A stretch of 9,250 nucleotides of DNA from Alphaproteobacteria bacterium (GTDB lineage Bacteria; Pseudomonadota; Alphaproteobacteria; Rhodobacterales; Rhodobacteraceae), in NCBI GenBank assembly GCA_024279075.1, contig JAJRRX010000527.1, positions 1 to 9,250 on the forward strand. Direction: 5' to 3'. The position numbers and the translations under genes were made by a program. Shown piece after piece: positions 5,967-9,250 of this stretch. The stretch's first letter is position 1; each line of letters opens with the position of its first letter. The notes below the pieces were generated by a model that saw only the letters and a program-made list of their open reading frames with translations, was not told the origin of the DNA and ran no database searches.

Positions 5967-7314
5967 GCTCCCCGTAAAGCCCAATTCGCGCCCCGAAGGT
6001 GTTGGCATTTTCCAGCGCATCAAGCTGTTTAGGCAGGATATCTTCGCCTCACAACCCGCCAAGCTTTACAAAGCATGGATGGCGGAAACCCGCACGCCTT
6101 TCTACCGTAGCTTCCTGATCAACCAGCCCGACCTTGTGAAGCGGGTGCTGAAAGAGCGCCCCGAAGATTTCCCTAAATCCCCCGTCATTCACGACACCCT
6201 CAAGCACCTGCTGGGCGATAGTGTGTTTGTGACCAATGGCGAGCAATGGAAGCGCCAGCGTCGCATTATAGACCCGGCTTTTGAAGGGGGCCGCTTGCAC
6301 GAGGCCTTCCCCGCCATGCGCGCCGCTGGGCTGGCGGCGCTCGGGCGGCTTGGCGAAGGCGGCGAGGTCGAAATGGAATACCAGACCGCACACCTGACGG
6401 CCGATGTGATCTTCCGAACTCTGATTTCCATGCCGATAGAAGACGAAACGGCCACGAAGGTTTTTCAAGCCTTTCGCGATTACCAACGCACCCAACCGCT
6501 GTGGAATGTTGCTGGCCTGCTGCAGCTCCCCCGCTGGGTGCCGCGCTTTCGCAACGGCAAAGCCAAGGCGGCAGCGGGCGATATTCGCGGGCTGCTAGAG
6601 GGCCTCGTAACCGCCCGCCAAGCCGAGATCGCGGCTGGCACCGCACCAGACGACCTCGCCACCAAGATTATGACAAAATCAGACCCTGAAACCGGCCATA
6701 GGTTCGGCGCGCAAGAGATGGTTGACCAAGTGGCGATCTTCTTTCTTGCGGGGCATGAAACTTCGGCCTCCGCCCTAAGCTGGGCGCTTTATTTGCTGGC
6801 GTTTGACCCTGAAGTGCAAGAACGGATGGCCGGCGAGGTGAAGGGCTTAGATATGGAAAACATCCAGTTCAAAGACCTCAGCAAACTGCGCTTCACCCGC
6901 GCCGTTTTCCGCGAAACCCTGCGCCTCTACCCCCCCGTGCCGATGATGGTGCGCCGTGCGGAAAAACCCGAAGAAATGCGGGAGCGCGCTGTCCCCAAAG
7001 GCTCGATGGTCATCCTCTCCCCGTGGCACCTGCACCGCCACGAGCGCCTGTGGGAGCGCCCAGATGAATTCGACCCCGATCGCTGGGAAACCGAGAACGG
7101 CAAGCAATGTGGTCGCGAGGCTTACATTCCGTTTTCAGCCGGCGCGCGGGTGTGCACAGGCGCGGGCTTTGGCATGGCCGAAGGCGTGCTGCTGCTGGCG
7201 ATGCTGGTGCAAAAATTCCGCTTCGAGATTGTGCGGGAGCCAACCCCCGTGGCCTATCTCACTGTGCGGGCGAAGGATGGGATTTGGCTGCGGCTGGTGC
7301 CACGAAAGACATAA
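5959..7314 (+). CDS. Cytochrome P450 monooxygenase
   Basis: A soluble bacterial P450 of 451 aa that would insert one oxygen atom from O2 into an organic substrate using electrons from a redox partner. All core motifs are present: the I-helix oxygen-activation motif AGHETS (Ala264 onward), the K-helix ExxR as ETLR (Glu319, Arg322), the meander region ending FDPDRW, and the haem-binding loop FSAGARVCTG with thiolate Cys399. There is no N-terminal membrane anchor. The ATG at 5959 overlaps the hydrolase stop (5964-5966), and its ribosome-binding site is poor, so translational coupling is likely. The frame is open upstream to 5773, but that stretch runs antiparallel-in-frame through the hydrolase and is not conserved-looking. 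No ferredoxin or reductase gene is nearby. Substrate and CYP family cannot be read from the sequence. Confidence 0.97.
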   Translation: MVKLPVKPNSRPEGVGIFQRIKLFRQDIFASQPAKLYKAWMAETRTPFYRSFLINQPDLVKRVLKERPEDFPKSPVIHDTLKHLLGDSVFVTNGEQWKRQRRIIDPAFEGGRLHEAFPAMRAAGLAALGRLGEGGEVEMEYQTAHLTADVIFRTLISMPIEDETATKVFQAFRDYQRTQPLWNVAGLLQLPRWVPRFRNGKAKAAAGDIRGLLEGLVTARQAEIAAGTAPDDLATKIMTKSDPETGHRFGAQEMVDQVAIFFLAGHETSASALSWALYLLAFDPEVQERMAGEVKGLDMENIQFKDLSKLRFTRAVFRETLRLYPPVPMMVRRAEKPEEMRERAVPKGSMVILSPWHLHRHERLWERPDEFDPDRWETENGKQCGREAYIPFSAGARVCTGAGFGMAEGVLLLAMLVQKFRFEIVREPTPVAYLTVRAKDGIWLRLVPRKT

Positions 7315-7338
7315 CGCTGGATACCATAACGCTGGATA
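7310..7338 (+). repeat. Tandem 14-bp direct repeat at the P450 stop codon
   Basis: CATAACGCTGGATA occurs at 7310-7323 and again at 7325-7338, a period of 15 bp. The first copy contains the P450 stop codon TAA (7312-7314). Short tandem duplications of this kind arise by replication slippage. No terminator hairpin was seen between the convergent P450 and DUF2867 genes (7315-7380). Confidence 0.7.
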
Positions 7339-7380
7339 ATCGAGTATTGGCAATAATGCGGACGGTCAACAGCCCTCGAC

Positions 7381-7878
7381 CTACACCACCGACTGCATAA
7401 TCTGCCTCAGGTTCTTACGAACTATCAGTTTGTGAGCTGGCGCGACCGGAATCATATAAACCCGCCCAAAGGCGTTGTGTGTTTTTACCGAGGCCGTGAT
7501 TGTCAGCTTGTTGTCTAACGTCGAAATACACATCATCACATCGAGATGTCGATCCCGTGCCGTCAGGGTCAAGATATCCGACGAAATGTGCTCGACAAGG
7601 AAGAAATCAAGCATCTGACCAGCCACAACGGTTTCAGGCACAACACCGGAAAAGCCTTGGATTTTCTTCACGCCAAACAAAGATGAAATACCGTCTCGAA
7701 CACGGAACGCGAATTTCAGGATTGGCATGGGGTGAGACATCACAATACGCCACCCCTCCAAAGGTGATATCGGCCTGCGTAAACGGACCGATTGCGTGTC
7801 AAAAAAGTCGAGATTCTCAATGCCAGCCAAAGTTTGAATGTTTGTGGCTGGAAGCATAAAAATGGTATTTTCTTTCAC
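7381..7878 (-). CDS. DUF2867 domain-containing protein
   Basis: A 165-aa protein matching the DUF2867 pattern: a central FRVRDGISSLFGV segment, a middle strand region with RDRHLDVMMCIS, and the C-terminal TASVKTHNAFGRVYMIPVAPAHKLIVRKNL, where the NAxGRxY...PxHxLIVR core is typical. No signal peptide or membrane helix stands out. The function of the family is not established. The start is GTG at 7878, supported by AGGAGA (7889-7884) with a 5-nt spacer; no better ATG lies nearby. It sits 39 bp downstream of the ribbon-helix-helix gene on the same strand, so it may be read through from the fumC group, and it converges on the P450 gene. Sampled stretches are near 47-48% GC, against about 60-70% in stretches of fumC and the P450, so it may be a recent arrival. 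Confidence 0.85.
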   Translation of the reverse strand: MKENTIFMLPATNIQTLAGIENLDFFDTQSVRLRRPISPLEGWRIVMSHPMPILKFAFRVRDGISSLFGVKKIQGFSGVVPETVVAGQMLDFFLVEHISSDILTLTARDRHLDVMMCISTLDNKLTITASVKTHNAFGRVYMIPVAPAHKLIVRKNLRQIMQSVV

Positions 7879-7917
7879 AAGACTCTCCTGAGGTGGGCGT
7901 ATTCTGAAAAGGGAAAA

Positions 7918-8175
7918 CTAAGTATCCGAACGGCTTTCTTTGCTTTTCAGCCGAATTTGGGATTGCAACGCCGCCAGCACATAAAGCCGGATCGCTGTGG
8001 CAAGGCCGGAGCTGCCCAAACGCGCATCGTCAATTTCAGCGGCGAGGCCGTTTATGGTTTTGCCTTCCTCCTCGGCAATGCGCAAAAACGCCCGCCAAAA
8101 CGGCTCCTCCAGCGAAACCGATGTGCGGTGGCCGTGTAACGTGAGCGAGTGTTTCTGTGGCCGCGCGTCAGACAT
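7918..8175 (-). CDS. Ribbon-helix-helix domain protein (RHH_4-like)
   Basis: An 85-aa protein in which KHSLTLHGHRTSVSLEEPFW forms the ribbon strand and first helix, and FLRIAEEEGKTINGLAAEID with the following helix (SGLATAIRLYVLAAL) completes the fold. This matches the ribbon-helix-helix family found in alphaproteobacteria. Ribbon-helix-helix proteins usually bind DNA as dimers, so a repressor or antitoxin-like role is possible, but no toxin gene is adjacent. The ATG at 8175 is preferred: it overlaps the DUF4169 stop by 8 bp (ATGTCTGA), a coupling arrangement. An in-frame ATG at 8190 would add five residues (MATSA) and a longer overlap. Neither start has a good ribosome-binding site. Its target is unknown. 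Confidence 0.88.
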   Translation of the reverse strand: MSDARPQKHSLTLHGHRTSVSLEEPFWRAFLRIAEEEGKTINGLAAEIDDARLGSSGLATAIRLYVLAALQSQIRLKSKESRSDT

Positions 8176-8347
8176 CGCGCTTGTGGCCATCTAATGCGCG
8201 CGCGGCCTGCGAGGCTTGCGCTTTTTGCTGCTCTTTCGCAGCTTTTGTGCGGCCATGCAGAGCGGCGTTTTGGTCTGCCACCTTGCGCTTTTCACTGCGC
8301 TCTATCTGTTTACGCTTTTGGCGCAGATTGATGAGCTTGCCGCTCAT
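8168..8347 (-). CDS. DUF4169 family small basic protein
   Basis: A 59-aa, highly charged protein (MSGKLINLRQ at the start, ALDGHKRDV at the end), rich in Lys, Arg, Gln and Ala. It looks like one long basic helix and matches the DUF4169 pattern INLRQxRKxxxRxxxR...HGRTKAxK...LDGHKRD. Function unknown; the charge would suit nucleic-acid or ribosome binding, but that is only a guess. Its ATG overlaps the fumC stop as ATGA (8347-8344), and its stop overlaps the next gene's start, so translation is probably coupled along all three genes. Confidence 0.9.
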   Translation of the reverse strand: MSGKLINLRQKRKQIERSEKRKVADQNAALHGRTKAAKEQQKAQASQAARALDGHKRDV

Positions 8348-9250
8348 TTCGGCCCGATCATATCTTCAGGCCGCACCACGCGGTCAAAGGTTTCACCGTC
8401 TACCAAGCCCAGCGCAATCGCCTCTTCGCGCAGGGTGGTGCCGTTTTTATGCGCGGTTTTGGCAACCTTGGTGGCGTTGTCATAGCCGATGGTCGGCGCC
8501 AGCGCCGTCACCAGCATCAGGCTTTCCTGCATCAGCTTTTCAATACGCGGCTTATTGGCTTCGATGCCGCTGAGCATCCGCTTGGTGAAGCTATCCGCCG
8601 CATCGCCCAAAAGCTGGATGGATTGCAGCAGGTTATAGGACATCATCGGGTTATAAACATTCAGCTCAAAATGCCCTTGCGAGCCGGCAAAGCCGATGGC
8701 GGCATCATTGCCCATCACATGAATAGCCACCTGCGTCAGCGCCTCCGCCTGCGTCGGGTTTACTTTTCCGGGCATGATAGAGCTACCCGGCTCGTTTTCC
8801 GGCAAAATAAGCTCGCCAAGGCCCGAGCGCGGGCCGGAGCCGAGAAAGCGGATGTCATTGGCGATTTTATAGGCCGAAGCCGCCACGGTTTTCAGTGCGC
8901 CCGAAAGGAACACCATCGCGTCATGCGCCGCCAGCGCCTCGAATTTGTTCGGTGCGGTCACAAAAGGCAGGCCCGTGATCTCGGCCATATGCGCCGCCAC
9001 CGCCTCGCCCCAGCCGATGCGGGTGTTCAGCCCCGTGCCCACCGCCGTGCCCCCCTGCGCCAGCTCATAAATCGCGGGCATCGCCGCCTCCACCCGCTTG
9101 ATCCCTTGGCGGATCTGGTGCGCGTAGCCCGAAAACTCCTGCCCCAGCGTTAGCGGCGTGGCGTCCTGCGTATGCGTCCGCCCGATTTTGATGATGTCTT
9201 TGAATGCCTCGGCCTTCGCCTCCAGCCCTTCAGCCAGCGCCACCAGCCCC
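8344..9250 (-). CDS. fumC: Class II fumarate hydratase FumC, N-terminal part outside window
   Basis: This TCA-cycle enzyme reversibly hydrates fumarate to L-malate as a soluble, iron-independent homotetramer. About 301 C-terminal residues are present of a usual ~463. Visible are KIGRTHTQDATPLTLGQE, with the histidine of the active-site region, the superfamily signature GSSIMPGKVNPTQAEA with the catalytic-loop serine, and the C-terminal domain ending VVRPEDMIGPK. The frame is open to base 9250, reading GLVALAEGL, so an apparent GTG at 9243 is an internal valine codon and not a start. KVNP and the THxQDA-type motif favour fumarase over aspartase or argininosuccinate lyase. Its stop TGA shares bases with the DUF4169 start. 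Confidence 0.97.
   Translation of the reverse strand, partial: GLVALAEGLEAKAEAFKDIIKIGRTHTQDATPLTLGQEFSGYAHQIRQGIKRVEAAMPAIYELAQGGTAVGTGLNTRIGWGEAVAAHMAEITGLPFVTAPNKFEALAAHDAMVFLSGALKTVAASAYKIANDIRFLGSGPRSGLGELILPENEPGSSIMPGKVNPTQAEALTQVAIHVMGNDAAIGFAGSQGHFELNVYNPMMSYNLLQSIQLLGDAADSFTKRMLSGIEANKPRIEKLMQESLMLVTALAPTIGYDNATKVAKTAHKNGTTLREEAIALGLVDGETFDRVVRPEDMIGPK

Noticed and set aside
8449..9153. Plus-strand frame of 234 codons antisense to fumC, rich in Arg and His
   Set aside because: Mirror frame of a GC-rich conserved gene; fumC motifs are complete on the minus strand.

Overview
The window looks like chromosomal DNA of an alphaproteobacterium, most likely Rhodobacteraceae (Rhodobacterales). 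The coding regions are GC-rich. The gene sets also fit this family: fumC followed by a DUF4169 gene and a small ribbon-helix-helix gene, tandem tRNA-Asp genes, and a CcdA/TusA pair. This placement rests on recognised protein families and not on a database search.

Layout. Positions 1-2058 (minus) hold nearly all of a Zn/Cd/Pb-type P1B ATPase; only its last residues lie outside the window. Its promoter region contains a perfect CTCTAG-N3-CTAGAG palindrome inside a 19-bp -35/-10 spacer, the signature of a MerR-family (ZntR/CadR/PbrR-like) metal-responsive promoter. A histidine-phosphatase gene diverges from it (2191-2775, plus). Next come two identical tRNA-Asp(GTC) genes (2874-2950 and 2970-3046) behind a good -35/-10 promoter. 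About 600 bp without a convincing gene follow (3047-3641), rich in inverted repeats and containing a long nested stem-loop (3337-3386). A TusA-family gene (3642-3875, minus) then diverges from a plus-strand run of three genes: ccdA (3984-4730), an unrecognised membrane-associated alpha/beta-hydrolase-like protein (4788-5966), and a soluble cytochrome P450 (5959-7314) whose start overlaps the hydrolase stop by 8 bp. Converging on this run is a minus-strand group, read right to left: fumC (partial, 9250 to 8344), a DUF4169 protein (8347-8168), a ribbon-helix-helix protein (8175-7918), and a DUF2867 protein (7878-7381). The first three overlap each other by a few bases.

How the genes work together. 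The ATPase is a metal-efflux unit, probably induced by its own metal. TusA (sulfur relay) and CcdA (electron transfer across the membrane to periplasmic thiols) share a divergent promoter region and a thiol theme. The hydrolase-P450 pair is translationally overlapped and may act on one hydrophobic substrate, but the substrate is unknown. fumC belongs to the TCA cycle; its two small overlapping partners have no established function. The most interesting unexplained items are the hydrolase-P450 pair, the structured DNA after the tRNAs, and the fumC-linked small genes.
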